Shown in pieces: positions 46,074 through 58,288 of a stretch of DNA of 64,000 nucleotides. The position numbers and the translations under genes are program-made. This DNA is from Dipteronia dyeriana (lineage: Eukaryota > Streptophyta > Magnoliopsida > Sapindales > Sapindaceae), in NCBI GenBank assembly GCA_032871835.1, contig CM065300.1:111597088-111661087 (forward strand). Reading direction: 5' to 3'. The notes below the pieces were generated by a model, which worked only from the letters and a program-made list of their open reading frames with translations, did no database searches and was not told the DNA's origin. Numbering within the stretch: position 1 is the stretch's first letter; every line of letters begins with the position of its first letter.

Positions 46074-46197
46074 ATACATTTCAATGTAAATATATTTGCA
46101 AATACCTAGAGTGTCATCTCTTTCTAAAACATGCATATTTACAATAAAAAGAAGAATATTAATGTATGCATACATCAATTAGTAAAGGGTACAACCA
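44796..46197 (-). other. element B-2 leader
   Basis: The 5' untranslated leader, homologous to 20814-22191. It has the conserved 'aagaactcttgggaggatatt' block, the GC-rich island (45540-45670) and a (TA)n microsatellite at 46029-46070. Confidence 0.65.
46029..46070. repeat. (TA)n microsatellite
   Basis: About 21 TA units in the B-2 leader. The matching spot in the second copy (58204) is an (AC)n(AT)n tract. Confidence 0.95.
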
Positions 46198-46210
46198 GGC
46201 TCTGATACCA
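46198..46210 (-). promoter_or_regulatory. element B-2 primer-binding site
   Basis: The minus strand reads TGGTATCAGAGCC, two bases from the LTR end at 46213. Confidence 0.9.
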
Positions 46211-46212
46211 AT

Positions 46213-46827
46213 TTTAGGGAAAAATCGATTCAAAACACGGTGGAAGCGTAAAATTAGGGTTTGGTATTTTTTAAAAATTTTCCCTTTAAAAGAAATAACC
46301 TTAACCCTAGATTAATTGACATATAATAAAAGTATCGTGCATTTTTCTTGTGACGATTGAACTAGCGCTGAACTGAATTTTCAAGATCATCCAATCCAAT
46401 CATGAACGTGAATCACCTAGGAGTGTGACCTCTTTTTCCTTAAAATGTATACCTAAAGATGGAAACAAATAAAATTTGTTTCTTTTGTTAGTCAAAATAA
46501 TCCTCCAATAGAAAACCCAAGAACGTTCGGTTATTTGTGAATTATCAATCTATTTTATTGAAATTCGCATGAACCCGATTCAATTTTTGACAAAAAAACC
46601 TTTTTGATGTAAAGGATAATAGTGCATTATTGAAAACAAAAACGTTCTCCTTTTCTCTTCTCTTTGGCCGAATTCAATACACAATATCTATGAGTTGGCT
46701 GAATTTTGTTTAGAGCAAAAACTATTTTTTTCCATCAAAATTCTCTAGCTTGTCCAAAATTTTCAACATAAAATAGCCTTGGCCGAAACTCTCTTCGTGG
46801 AATTAGCCTTTGCAGAATTTTGTGTGG

Positions 46828-46859
<32 letters not shown>

Positions 46860-48524
46860 ATAAGTTCTCAAATCCTTTCCTAAAGAGAATTTACTTGGTG
46901 GGAAAGAATCCTTTCTCTAGGAGGATTTGCTTGGTGACAATGAATGCTTTTCAAAGAAAGATTTTTTATTCACACCAAGACTCCTAATCCAACTCAAATA
47001 GTTTATTTATTCAATAAGCAATTACTGAATATAATTAAATTGTGACTATATTAAAACTTCATAATTTGACTAATTGTCAACTAGAGTTTTAATTGAAATC
47101 AAATACTTCCTAATTTGACTAGATAAGTAAATTACTATCATTTATCTACTTATCAAATATAGTATTTGATACCTATCATATTACCAACAATAATATGACC
47201 TTACAAGACCATCTCCTACTAGGAAAAAGAATTTGAGTTTTAATTAAACAATTAATTAAATCCATTCTATTTTATTAAATCCATTCTATTTTATGAAACA
47301 ATTAATACTATACAAATATAGTATTGTTTTTTCTATTTTATTAAATCCATTGGACCTTAATAAAAGTCCACATGTGAACTAGACCCATTCTTACAAAAAG
47401 AAACAAGTCCACATGCCTCAATACAATTCTAGATGGAGCCCTAAATTAGTCCGTCAGAATATATCAAGTGATCCATGCAAGTTCGTGTGGATCAGGGATC
47501 TTGGCGGGATATATAAATTTAAGCTCCAATAGACACAACCCAATCACAATCAACAAATGATTCACTTAGGTCCGATCTATTAATTTTAGTTCATTCCACT
47601 AAAGAACTAAAATTGAACTCTTAAATAAAGATAGAATAAGTTAATATTCCTCAATCATACCCTAGACAATTTTAATGGAGAAAGTGTATCCTCATGAAGA
47701 ATACCAGTAATTGCCAAGAGCTTATAGACCGCCTATAGCTCTCCGAGTTACCATATTTACTCGTATGACCACATTTAGAACTTCGATATTTTGACTTGTC
47801 CAGAAGCCATGCTTCAATAGACACTATTGAAACATAACGTTAAGATTTAATATCCAATACCTCAAAACATCCATATGATGATATTCTACTTTCATTTAGT
47901 AAATGGAGCCATGATGCCCATATCTATAAACGTAGTCCTCTATCTATTAATAAATGAATACCACCAAACTATCGAGGATAGACTATGTTATATAATCGTA
48001 CTCATTTATAGCTTAAATGATAACACTTGCAACCATAAGTCTATCATTTATCTCAGGATTGAGATAGACACTCCGATTGTCTTCAAGTGAAAACTTTTAT
48101 CCATTTACGGTTCTAGATAAAGTATTTCACTGTGATCCAATTCAATACACCCAGTGCACTAGATTCTTTTGCCCAAAGATACCACATTTTGAGGATTTTA
48201 CACTCATCATAACACATTTGATCCCACTGAAATGCTAGCAAGAGAATCTACAACTTTGACAAGATAAAGACGGCCAACTTTTATCTTAATTTGTGAATAT
48301 TATTCAAGACTAACTAAAGAATTGTGTCTACCTTATACATATCTAGATGTATGAACAATTTTTCTTTTCTCATAGTCTTTTAACCTCGTGATTATTTACT
48401 TTTGACAATTATAATAATTAAACTGTAGATGCTATAAGATTTGTTAAACTAGAAATCACTTTATTAATAGGAAAAGATTGTCAAATACATTTTTATACTC
48501 TTGCTATCGAGTATAATCCCAATA
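46213..48524 (-). repeat. hybrid family B LTR shared by two elements
   Basis: 2312 bp, with TTTAGGG (mutated from TGTAGGG) at 46213 and CCCAATA (from CCCAACA) at 48524. The left part (to about 47230) has the B-2-specific block 'caataagcaattactgaatat' also seen in the LTR at 11229. The right part (from about 47390) has the B-1-type words 'gtccacatgcctcaatacaa' and 'cacccagtgcactagattc', as in the LTR at 12957. It is followed on the right by a polypurine tract and B-1-type interior, so it serves as 5' LTR of B-2 and 3' LTR of the next element. Confidence 0.8.
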
Positions 48525-49217
48525 ATCTCCCACTTGCTCTATAGCAAATGTGTCATATCTCTTATCCCCATGTGCTTTAGATGCCAATCAAAACTCTTTT
48601 GTATAAAAGCCTGTGTAAAGGGATCCGCTAGATTATCTACTAACGCTATCTTGGTAATCGTCACGTCACCCCTATGCACAATTTCTCTCAGAAGGACTTT
48701 TTGGTTCTCTCGAATTAGCCACTGGTCCACTGTTGTCACAATAGATGTTGATCTATTTATTCGCATCCGGAACCACTTTCAAGTTAGTCAAGAATTGGCG
48801 GAGCCAGACAACCTATTTAGCAGCCTCACATGCGGCAACATACTCGACTTCCATGGTGAAATCGGCAAAACAAGATTGCTTGATACTCCTCCATATGACT
48901 TCCCCTCCTAGACTGATGTATCTCTCGGGTTGTCTACTAACCCTCCCACTATGATGAGGTATGGTAGATTGTTGATTATGTGTTGGTACAAAACTTATAA
49001 TTGGGCTTGGTAGTGAAACCTCTTGTGGAATTGTATCTCCTGAAAGCTCAATCAGGACAATTCTATTTTTAGGCATAAAATTATTCATATAGTACCCTTC
49101 TAGAAATTTAGCATTTGTCGAAACAAATACTTTAAGATCTGAAGGACTATAGAAATAATATCCTTTTGCTCCTTTTGGATACCCTACAAAAATGCATGTT
49201 TCTGAAAGGGGCTCCAT
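48525..49217 (-). pseudogene. pol: second B-1-type copy: RNase H remnant fused to linker by deletion
   Basis: After the polypurine tract (GCAAGTGGGAGAT) the minus strand reads the RNase H tail (REIVHRGDVTITKIALVDN, ADPFTQAFIQKSFDW) and VEYVAACEAAK. At about 48905 it jumps to RQPERYISLG of the integrase-RT linker and PKGAKGYYFYSP. The RT and most of RNase H (matching about 15620-18385, including the solo LTR position) are deleted, with three to four bases of overlap at the join. Confidence 0.8.
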
Positions 49218-50256
49218 CTTTTCTGTCTTTCCTTTTGGATACCTTACAAAAATGCATGTTTCGCAGGATATCCTAATATCCTTAAGTGTTGTAAACTAGG
49301 CTTTTGCCCATTCCATAACTCATGCGGTGTTTAAGGAACCACTTAGATGGTACATCGTTTAGAATGTACATAGCAGCTTGTAAAGCATATCCTCAAAAAG
49401 AATTATGAAGCGTTGAATAACTCAACATAGGCCTAACATGTCCAAAAGAGTTCTATTTCTCCTTTCTGCCACCCTATTTTGTTGAGGTGTACCTAGTGTA
49501 GAAAATTGAGAAAATTTCCCATTATCAATAAGATATTTTTGAAACTCTTAAGGTAGATATTCTCCACCACAATCAGACCTTAAGATTTTTATACTTTTTT
49601 TGAGTTGATTTTCTACATCAGCTTTAATTGCTTTGAAAATGTTAAAAGCATCCGACTTATGTCTCATGAGATACACATAGCCAAATATTGAGTAATCATC
49701 CATGAAAGTGATGAAGTACTCATATCTACCTCTTTCTTGAATGCTCATAGGTCCATACACATCAGTGTGTATCAATCCTAAACATTAGATGGCTCTTGTG
49801 CCTTTGGTCATAACGACCTTTTGGTCATTTTACCTTCCAAACAAGATTCACAAATTGGAAGATCATCAACCTTTAAGTCACTTAGAGGTCCGTCACTAAC
49901 CAATCTTTTAATCCTATTAAGGTTAATAAGACCTAGGTGCAAATGCCATAGGTAGCTTTCATCTTTTGATGATTTTACTCTTTTATGATTAGGTTCCATT
50001 GATTCCGTGTTTAACAAGTGAGATATATTTCTATGGAAATAGAATAAACATTTTTCCAGTATACCTTTGCAAATATTTTTTTCATTCTTACTAGTAATAA
50101 AAGCTTTATTAAAAGTAACCGAATAAGCAAATTTATTTAAACAAGAAACTAAAATTAAATTCCTCTTGAATTGAGGTACATAATAAACGTCTATTAAATC
50201 TAAATGCCTATAAGAATATAATTAATTCTAATATCTCCCACTGAACTAGCAGACCC
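49218..50256 (-). pseudogene. second B-1-type copy: integrase
   Basis: Minus-strand motifs: WHLHLGLINLNRIKRL (second zinc His replaced by Leu), LPICESCLEGKM, IHTDVYGPMSIQ (first catalytic Asp), LRSDCGGEY (second Asp). Frames are broken. A local duplication at 49178-49262 repeats 'ccttttggatacc' through 'aaaatgcatgtttc' in place of the normal sequence. Confidence 0.8.
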
Positions 50257-51156
50257 CTATAAGGAAAAACAAACATGATTAGTGGCTCCAGAGTCTTTGA
50301 TCCAAGAATCAAAAGAATCCACCAAAAAACATGTTTCAAGATAATTAATATTACCTTCCTCCTTCTTTCCTTGAGACTTTGGGCAATTTCTTTTCCAATG
50401 TCTGTTTTCATCACAAAGGAAAAACTTCCCTTTAATCTTGGTTACTTTCCTTGTCTCCTTTTTTGTAGGTCTTAGTTGTTTTTTCTTATAATGTTTCTTG
50501 ACCTTCTTACGGGTCTCAACAGTAGAACCTTTACCTATGGTATGAATCTCTTGACCCTTGCCTTTCACAAGGATTTTCTTGACACTTTGAACATCTTGCA
50601 TCAAGCATTGGAAGGTGTATTCCTTATTATTCAAGGTGTAGTCCAACTTGAATTGATCAAAGGAATTAGATAGTGAGTTGACAATCATGTCAATTTTGGT
50701 CTCACCATCTATCTTTGCACCATTCAGTTCAGTAATGTTGAGATGTGCTATGACTTTCATCATGTGGTCTTTCACACCCTATCCAGGTTTTATCGTAAGA
50801 TTCATAAAAGCAGTCACTGCCTCTCTCTTAGTCATCCTAGACCTCATAGAAATCATCTCCTCTAGAGACATCATTATATCAGCAGCAGTCTCCATTCCTT
50901 CATGTTGTTGTTGCAATACGTCGGAGATGGTGGCTATAATTTAATATTTAGCCATCTCATCTGAAGACTCCCATTGCTGATACTCATTTTTTTGCTTCTG
51001 AATAGATTCATTAGTAGAAGTAGGTGGTTTATGAGTGCACAAAATGAACTTATGCTTTTCGAATTGCAATAAAAGCCCAATTTTCCTTTTCCATGTGACA
51101 TAATTATCACCAGTTAAAGTATTGTCTTTTAGGATGTTGATTAGGGATGAGGTCAT
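50257..51156 (-). pseudogene. gag: second B-1-type copy: gag, zinc knuckle and protease start
   Basis: Starts at the ATG at 51156 (MTSSLINILKDNTLTGDN). The capsid is in two frames with a stop at 50941-50943 and another near 50778. The region 50257-50775 is open for 172 residues and includes MKVIAHLNITELNGAKIDG, a Lys-rich linker, the knuckle FFLCDENRHWKRNC (first Cys replaced by Phe) and the protease motif WIKDSGATNHV. It lacks the foreign insert seen in B-1. Confidence 0.82.
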
Positions 51157-52000
51157 GATTTTTGAACAATTACAAAAATTATTTAAGTAAATAATCATTA
51201 TAAAGCACTTTCTAATATTTATCTTGAATTAAATAAAATAATTCAATCGTAAATTTCAACGGTGATCCAACATCCATAAATGTCACTCCTCCTTTGGGAG
51301 TTCGCACCATTTACTAGTTGGACTAGGTCAAACCTAATTGTTAACATAACAACCAACGTTTTCAATTTTAGCTTTGCAATTTTATTAACAAGAACTCTTG
51401 GGAGGATATTAATAAAATAACATTGAGTGTGTTACCAAGTTATCGACATTCAATATGTTCCCTCGCGAATATCCCTCATTTGGGAGTAGATATCGTTTGG
51501 GCCAATTGTCTAGTCTATCCTCGTAAGGAAGTATCTTGCTAAATTCCATTCATGAATACCCCTTAGGGGGGTTATTACATGAAACATATATCTCAACTAA
51601 ACTTGGAGGCCGTAGGTGTTCCAAAACACCTTCTCCCACTCAATTATTTAAGGTGTGTGATCGAGTTCCATTGAATGATTTACCAAGTTACCTAAACCAT
51701 TCAATGCATGTTCATACCAAAAGAGATATATGAGTGACACTCCTATTCTATATGACATCTTATCAAGCAAAGACAAACACTGCAATATTTTAAAAAATAT
51801 AAATAGTTACAATTTCTATCCATCCTAGAAAAGCAAGTAAATTACATGTCTTGGAATTCAAAAAACTCCTTTCTTGGCGAACAAGTCTTCACGCGATCTT
51901 CGTCGTTTGGACTACCTCGGCTGCATTCCATGGGCATGCACCCTTGGCCTCCTCACATGGGCGTGCGCATGCCACAACCCCATAATGGGCTGCCATGTGC
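51157..52000 (-). other. second B-1-type copy: leader, truncated
   Basis: Homologous to 20814-21690 of B-1. The GC-rich island is cut at 52000, where the sequence passes directly into LTR; the end of the leader, the PBS and about 740 bases of LTR are missing. 'CAA' is shared by both sides of the join. Confidence 0.72.
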
Positions 52001-53523
52001 AAATAGTGTATTTGTAACAATATTAAAGATTTCTAATCCAACTAAAATAGTGTATTTGTAACAATATTAAAGATTTCCTAATTGGACTAGATAAATAATT
52101 CCTTTTATTTATCTACTTATCAAATATAGTCTTTAATATTAATTATACATCCAACAACAGTATAATATTAGGAGACCATCTCCTACTGAATTTTTTTTTT
52201 GACTTTTAATTAAATAATTAATTATTTAACAAATTAATTAATTTCCATTTAATTAATATAATAAAATAAAAATAGTAATATTAAGCTAAACTATATAGCT
52301 TTACCGCCCAACATCATATATGGGCCATTATATTATTTTTTCAATTTTATTAAATCTATTAGACCTTAATAAAAAGTCCACATGTGAACTTGACCCATTC
52401 TTACAAAAAGAAACAAGTCCACATGCCTCAATACAATTCTAGATGGAGCCTTAAATTAGTCCGTCAGAATATATCAAGTGATCCATGCAAGTTCGTGTGG
52501 ATCAGGGATCTTGGCGGGATATATAAATTTAAGCTCGAATAGACACAACCCAATCACAATCAACAAATGATTCACTTAGGTCCGATCTATTAATTTTAGT
52601 TCATTCCACTAAAGAACTAAAATTGAACTCTTAAATAAAGATAGAATAAGTTAATATTCCTCAATCATACCCTAGACAATTTTAATGGAGAAAGTGTATC
52701 CTCATGAAGAATACCAGTAATCACCAAGAGCTCATAGACCGCCTATAGCTCTCCGAGTTACCATATTTACTCGTATGACCACATTTAGAACTTCGATATT
52801 TTGACTTGTCCAGAAGCCATGCTTCAATAGACACTATTGAAACATAACGTTAAGATTTAATATCCAATACCTCAAAATGTCCATATGATGGTATTTTACT
52901 CACATTTAGTAAATGGAGTCACGATAAATAAAGTCCTCTATCGATTAACAAATGAATACCACCAAAATATCGAGGATAGACTATGCTATATGATCGTACT
53001 CAATGATAGCTCAAATGATAACACTTGCAACCATAAGTCCATCATTTATCTCAGGATTGAGATAGACTCTCTGATTGTTCTCAAGTAAAAACTTTTGTCC
53101 ATTGACGGTTCTAGATAATGTATTTTACTGTGATCCAATTTAATACACCTAGTGCACTAGATTATTGTACCTAAACACACCACACTTTGATGATTTTAGA
53201 CTCATCATAACACATTTGATCCCACTGAAATGCTAGCAAAAAAATCTACAACTTTGATAAGATAAAGGTGCCCAACCTTTATCTTAAGTTGTGAATATTA
53301 TTCTAGACTAACTAAAGAATTGTGTCTACCTCATACGTATCTAAATGTATGAACAGTTCTTCTTTTCTCATATTCTTTTGACCTTATGATTATTTACTTT
53401 TGACAATTATAATAATTAAAATATAAATGCTATAAGATTTTTTTAAACTAGAAATCACTTTATTAATATGAAAAGATTGTCAAATACAATATTATACTTT
53501 TTCTATTGAGCATAATCCCAACA
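52001..53523 (-). repeat. second B-1-type copy: partial 5' LTR
   Basis: It corresponds to about 22960-24445 of the B-1 5' LTR and shares its diagnostic words ('tcaagtaaaaac', 'ccattgacg', 'catattcttttgacc'). The end CCCAACA at 53523 is followed by ATCGTCACGTCTCCC, exactly the junction seen at 24445/24446. A 42-bp duplication lies at 52001-52080. Confidence 0.82.
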
Positions 53524-55640
53524 ATCGTCACGTCTCCCCTATGCACATTTTCCCTTAAAAGGTGATACTTTCTTTCAATGTGTTTCCCTCTCTTATGACT
53601 TCATCGTTTGTCAAATTAGCCACTATTCCATTATTGTCACAATAGATAGTATCTACTTATTCACATAAAGAACCACTTCCAAGTAAATAAAAAATTGGCG
53701 GAGCCAGTTAGCCACACATGAGGCAAAGTACTCAGCTTCCATGATGGAATCAGCCATACAAGATTGCTTGATACTCCTCCATATGACTACCCATCCTCCA
53801 AGTGTAAACAAATATCCTGATGTTGATCTTTTGGAGTCAGAATCCGATTGGAAATCAGAATCTATATACCAAACGGAAATTAAATCCCTTCCGGAATGTA
53901 CAAGCATATAACATCTTTTTTATCCTGAGATACTTTAAAATATGCTTGACTGTCATCCAGTGATCAGGACCAGGTTTCTTTTGAAACCTGCTAACTATAC
54001 TAACAACAAAACAAATATCTAGTATAGTACAGAGCATTGTGTACATGAGACTCCCAATTGCAGAGGCATGTGGAACCCTGCTCATGAATTGCTTTTCATG
54101 CTCATTCTTAGGAACTTATTCCTTTGAAAGTTTGATTCCATGTCTAAAAGGTAACATACCTTTCTTGGAATCTTGCATGGAAAACATAGACAAGATTTTA
54201 TCTATGTATGAAGCTTGGGATAATGCAGTTGTGAAATTTTTTATATCCATTACGACTTCGATACCAAGAATATAACTTGCATCTCCTAAGTCCTTCAAAT
54301 CAAATTGTTTTGCTAACAGTTCTTTTACTGATGTCAATACACTTATATCATTTTCGATGATTAGTATATCATCAACGTAAAGAACTAGGAAAACTAACTT
54401 ATCTCCTTTAATCCTTTTGTATACACATTGTTCTTCAAGGTTTTGAATAAATCCAAGACTTTTCACAGCTTGATCAAACCTTATGTTCAAGGATCTTCAT
54501 GCTTGCTTCAATCCATATATGGATCTTTGCAACTTGCATACCTTTTCCTCTTGGCCCTTTTCAATTAAACCTTCTGGTTGCATCATATAGATGCCTTCAT
54601 CAAGACTTCCATTAAGGAAAGTCGTCTTGACGTCCCTATGCCAAATCTCTTGGTCTAGAGATGCTGCAATAGATATGGGTATCCTAATGGATTTAGGCAT
54701 GGCTATAGGAGAGAAGTTTTCCTCATAATCGATACATTTCTTTTATGTGTAACCTTTAGCTATAAATCTAGCTTTAAAGGTTTCCATCTTTCCATCCATT
54801 CCTCTTTTCCTCTTGTATACCCACTTCAACCCAATGGGTTTTATCCCTCTAGGCAATTCCATAAGAGATCAGACTTTGTTTTTGAACAAAGATTCAATTT
54901 CAGATTGCATTGCCCTTTGCCAATTGCAACAATCAACATCTTCCATGGCTTTCTTGTACGTGTAAGGATTATCATCATCCGGGAGATTCTCTACTGATTC
55001 TCCTAAACTGATATATCTCTAGGGTTTTTTACTGACCCTCCGACTATGATGATGAATGTTAGAGTGTTGATCTTGTGTTGTTGTGTAACTTAAAATTGGG
55101 CTAGGTTGTGAAACCTCTTGTGTAATTATATCTCCTGAAAGCTCAAATTCTACTATTGGGCACAAAATTATTCATATAGTCCTCTTCCAGAAATTTATCA
55201 TTTGTCGAAACAAATACTTTAATATCTGAAGGACTATAAAAATAATATCCTTTGGTTCCTTTTGGATACCCTACAAACACGTATGTTTCTGAACGAGACT
55301 CCATCTTTTCTGTCTTTCCTTTTAACACGTACGCAGGACATCCAAATATCCTTAAGTGTTGTAAACTAGGCTTTTTCCCTGTCCACAACTCATGTGGTGT
55401 TTTAAGAACTGACTTAGATGGTACATCGTTGAGAATGTACGTAGCAGTTTATAAAGCATATCCCTAAAACGAATTAGGGAGCATTGAATAACTCAACATA
55501 GATCTAACCATGTCCAAAAGAGTTCTATTTCTCCTTTCTACCTCCCCATTTTTTTAAGGTGTACCTGGCACAGAAAACTAAAAAATTATCCCATTATCAA
55601 TAAGATATTGCTGAAACTCACCAGATAGATATTCTCCACC
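53524..55640 (-). pseudogene. pol: second B-2-type copy: RNase H and reverse transcriptase
   Basis: Minus-strand motifs: RDVKTTFLNG (first RT Asp), YGLKQA, LVLYVDDILII with YVDD at 54368-54379, SAIGSLMYTMLCT, CFVVSIVSRF, GGWVVIWRSIKQSCMADSIM of RNase H, then upstream [17 protein letters not shown] and [14 protein letters not shown]. The longest open pieces are 54116-54490 and 54497-54700. It closely matches 24446-26480 and differs from the B-1 type at the same sites. Confidence 0.83.
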
Positions 55641-56330
55641 ACTATCAGACCTCAAGATTTTTATGTGTTTCTCTAGCTGATTTCAACTTCAGCTTTAAAT
55701 GCTTTGGACATGTCAAAAGTATCCAACTTATGTCTCATAAGATACACATAGCCAAATCTTGAGTAATCATCCATGAAAGTGATGAAGTACTCATATCCAC
55801 CACTAGCTTGAATTGTCATAGGACCACAAACATCAGTGTGTATCAATTCTAAACAATCAGTGGCTACAGTGCCTTTTTTCATGAACGACCTTTTGGTCAT
55901 CTTACGTTCCAAACAAGATTCACAAGTTGGTAGATCATCAACCTTTAAGTCACTTAAAGGTCCATCACTAACCAATCTTTTGATCATGTTAAGGTTAATA
56001 CGACCTAGGCGTAAATGCCATAGCTAGGTTTCATCTTTTAATATCTTTACTCTTTTATGATTAGGTTGCATTGATTCACAAGTGAGAGATATTTCCATGC
56101 AAGGAGATTAAACCGTTTTCCAATGTACCTCTTGAATTGTGGTACATAATAAATGTTTATTAAATCTAAATGCCAACTATAATCTAGATTGACTCTAATA
56201 TATCCTGCTGTACTAGCAGACACCAACACTCTGTTGTATAAACGTGTGTTGAATTCATTCTTTTTAAGTTTATTCTTTTCCTAGAACCCCTTCTTGGTAG
56301 GCCTACGTTGCTTTTTCTTTTATTGTTACT
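55641..56330 (-). pseudogene. second B-2-type copy: integrase
   Basis: Minus-strand motifs: RLVSDGPLSDLKVDDLPTCESC (CC zinc half), IHTDVCGPMTIQASGGYEY (first catalytic Asp), MDDYSRFGYVYLMRHK. The region continues past 56230 toward the protease without the 16.8-kb insertion that splits the first copy. Confidence 0.8.
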
Positions 56331-56989
56331 TGACCTTCTTTCGGGCCTTAACAGTAGCAACTTTACCTACGACATGAATCTCTTGTCCCTTGCCTTTCAT
56401 AAAGATTTTCCTGGCACTTAGAACATCTTGTACCAGGTTTCATAAAGTGTTTTCCTTACTGTTCAAGGTGTCATCCAACTTGAACTGATCAAAGGAATCC
56501 GATAATGAGTTGATAATCATGTCAATTTTTGTCTCACCATCTATCTTAGCACCATTGAGTTCAGCAATGTTGAGATGCGCTATTACTTTAATCATGTGAC
56601 CTTTCACATCATATCCAGAGTTCATCCTACGATTTCATGAAAGTAGCCACTATCTCTCTCTTAGTCATCCTAAACTTTATAGCAAACATCTCTTCTAGTG
56701 ACATCATTATATCGGCAACAGTCTCCATTCCTTCATGATGCCGCTGCAACACATCAGAGATGGTGGCTAAAATGTAACAATAAGCCATCTCATCAAAAGA
56801 CTTCCAATGCTGATACTCGTCTATTTGCTTCATAGTAGATTCTTTAGTAGGAGTAGGTGGTTTAGGAGTAAACAAAACGAACTTATGCTTTTCATCTTGA
56901 AACAACAACCTAGTATTCATTTTCCATGTAACATAATTATCATTAGTTAAAGTATTATCTTTTATGATGTTGATTAGGGATGGGGTCAT
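56331..56989 (-). pseudogene. gag: second B-2-type copy: gag
   Basis: Starts at the ATG at 56989 (MTPSLINIIKDNTLTNDN). Capsid motifs: WKSFDEMAYCYILATISDVL, SLEEMFAIKFRM, MIKVIAHLNIAELNGAKIDG. A stop or frameshift near 56627 splits it. At 56353-56372 it carries the uninterrupted target site (corresponding to 27288/44134), which defines the insertion of the 16.8-kb element. Confidence 0.82.
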
Positions 56990-58200
56990 GATTTTGTTTT
57001 AACAACAAAAATTATATAAGTAAACAATCATGATAAAGCACTTTAGAATATTTATCTTGAATTAAATAAAATAATTCAATCGTAAAATTCAACGGTGATC
57101 CAACACCCATAAATAATACGATTCCTTTGGGAATTCGCACCATTTACTAGTTGGACAAGATCCCACCTAATTGTTAACATAACAACCAACGTTTTCAATT
57201 TTAGCCTTGCGATTTTATTAACAAGAACTCTTGGGAGGATATTAATAAAATCACAATGGGTGTGTTACCAAGTTATCGACCTTCAAGGTAATCCCTCACG
57301 AATATTCATCCTTTAAGAGTAGATATCGTTTGGGTTAATTGTCTAGTCTATCCTTGTAAGGAAGTATCTTACTGAATTCAATTCATGAATACCCCTTGGG
57401 GGTTTATTGCACGAAACATAAAGCTTAACTAAACTAGGTTGAATACCCCTCAATTGTTTAAGGCGTGTGATCGAATTCCATGGAATGATTTACCAAGTTA
57501 TCTAGATGCCAATTAGATACCTAAGCCATTCAATGCTTGTCCACACTAAAAGAGATATATGTGTGGCACTCCTATTCTATAGGGCATGTTATCAAACAAT
57601 TACAAACATATTTATATTTAAGAAAATATAAATAGCTACAATTTTGGTCCATCCTAGAAAAGCAAGTAAATTACATATGTCTTGGAATACAAATAACTCT
57701 TTTCTTGGTGACCAAGTCTTCACACGGTCGTTGTTCATTCGCGCACCCTTTGGCTACCAAAAGAGCTGCCATGCACATCACATGGTTTCCTTATGGCTGC
57801 CATGCGCAGCCCATGCCATAACAAACGTGGTTGCATGCTAATTCGCACACTCACTTGTTTCTATGGCTCATACGGTCCCAAACTTGTTCCGGTTGATTCC
57901 AATTCTTCAAACCTTCAAGTCTTCGATTCTTGAATGTATTACAGAAGAATTTTAAATAATAAAATATTGCAATTTGTTTTTAATTAAAGCTACAACAATA
58001 TTTTCAATACAATAAAGTACAGTTTTTTAATACAATATTTTTCTACAGTATTTTTATTACAATAACAAAATAAATAAAAAACTTAGCAACTACCAAGAAT
58101 AAAATTATAGCGATGATAGACCACCCTTCTTGTTACAATCCCATAACAAAAATACATTGAAATTCTATGACCAAAATCGAGCAATAACAATCCACATATT

Positions 58201-58203
<3 letters not shown>
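56990..58203 (-). other. second B-2-type copy: leader, truncated
   Basis: Homologous to 44796-46028, with the conserved leader blocks and a GC-rich island at 57720-57840. It ends in the microsatellite; PBS and 5' LTR are not found on the far side, where element C begins. Confidence 0.65.

Positions 58204-58284
<81 letters not shown>
58204..58284. repeat. (AC)n(AT)n microsatellite
   Basis: About 26 AC units followed by about 14 AT units, lying directly at the start of the element C LTR. Confidence 0.95.

Positions 58285-58288
<4 letters not shown>

Noticed and set aside
44139..46197. treated first as a separate element from 24446-27292
   Set aside because: The flanks join in frame once 27293-44138 is removed and match the uninterrupted copy near 56360, so both are parts of B-2.
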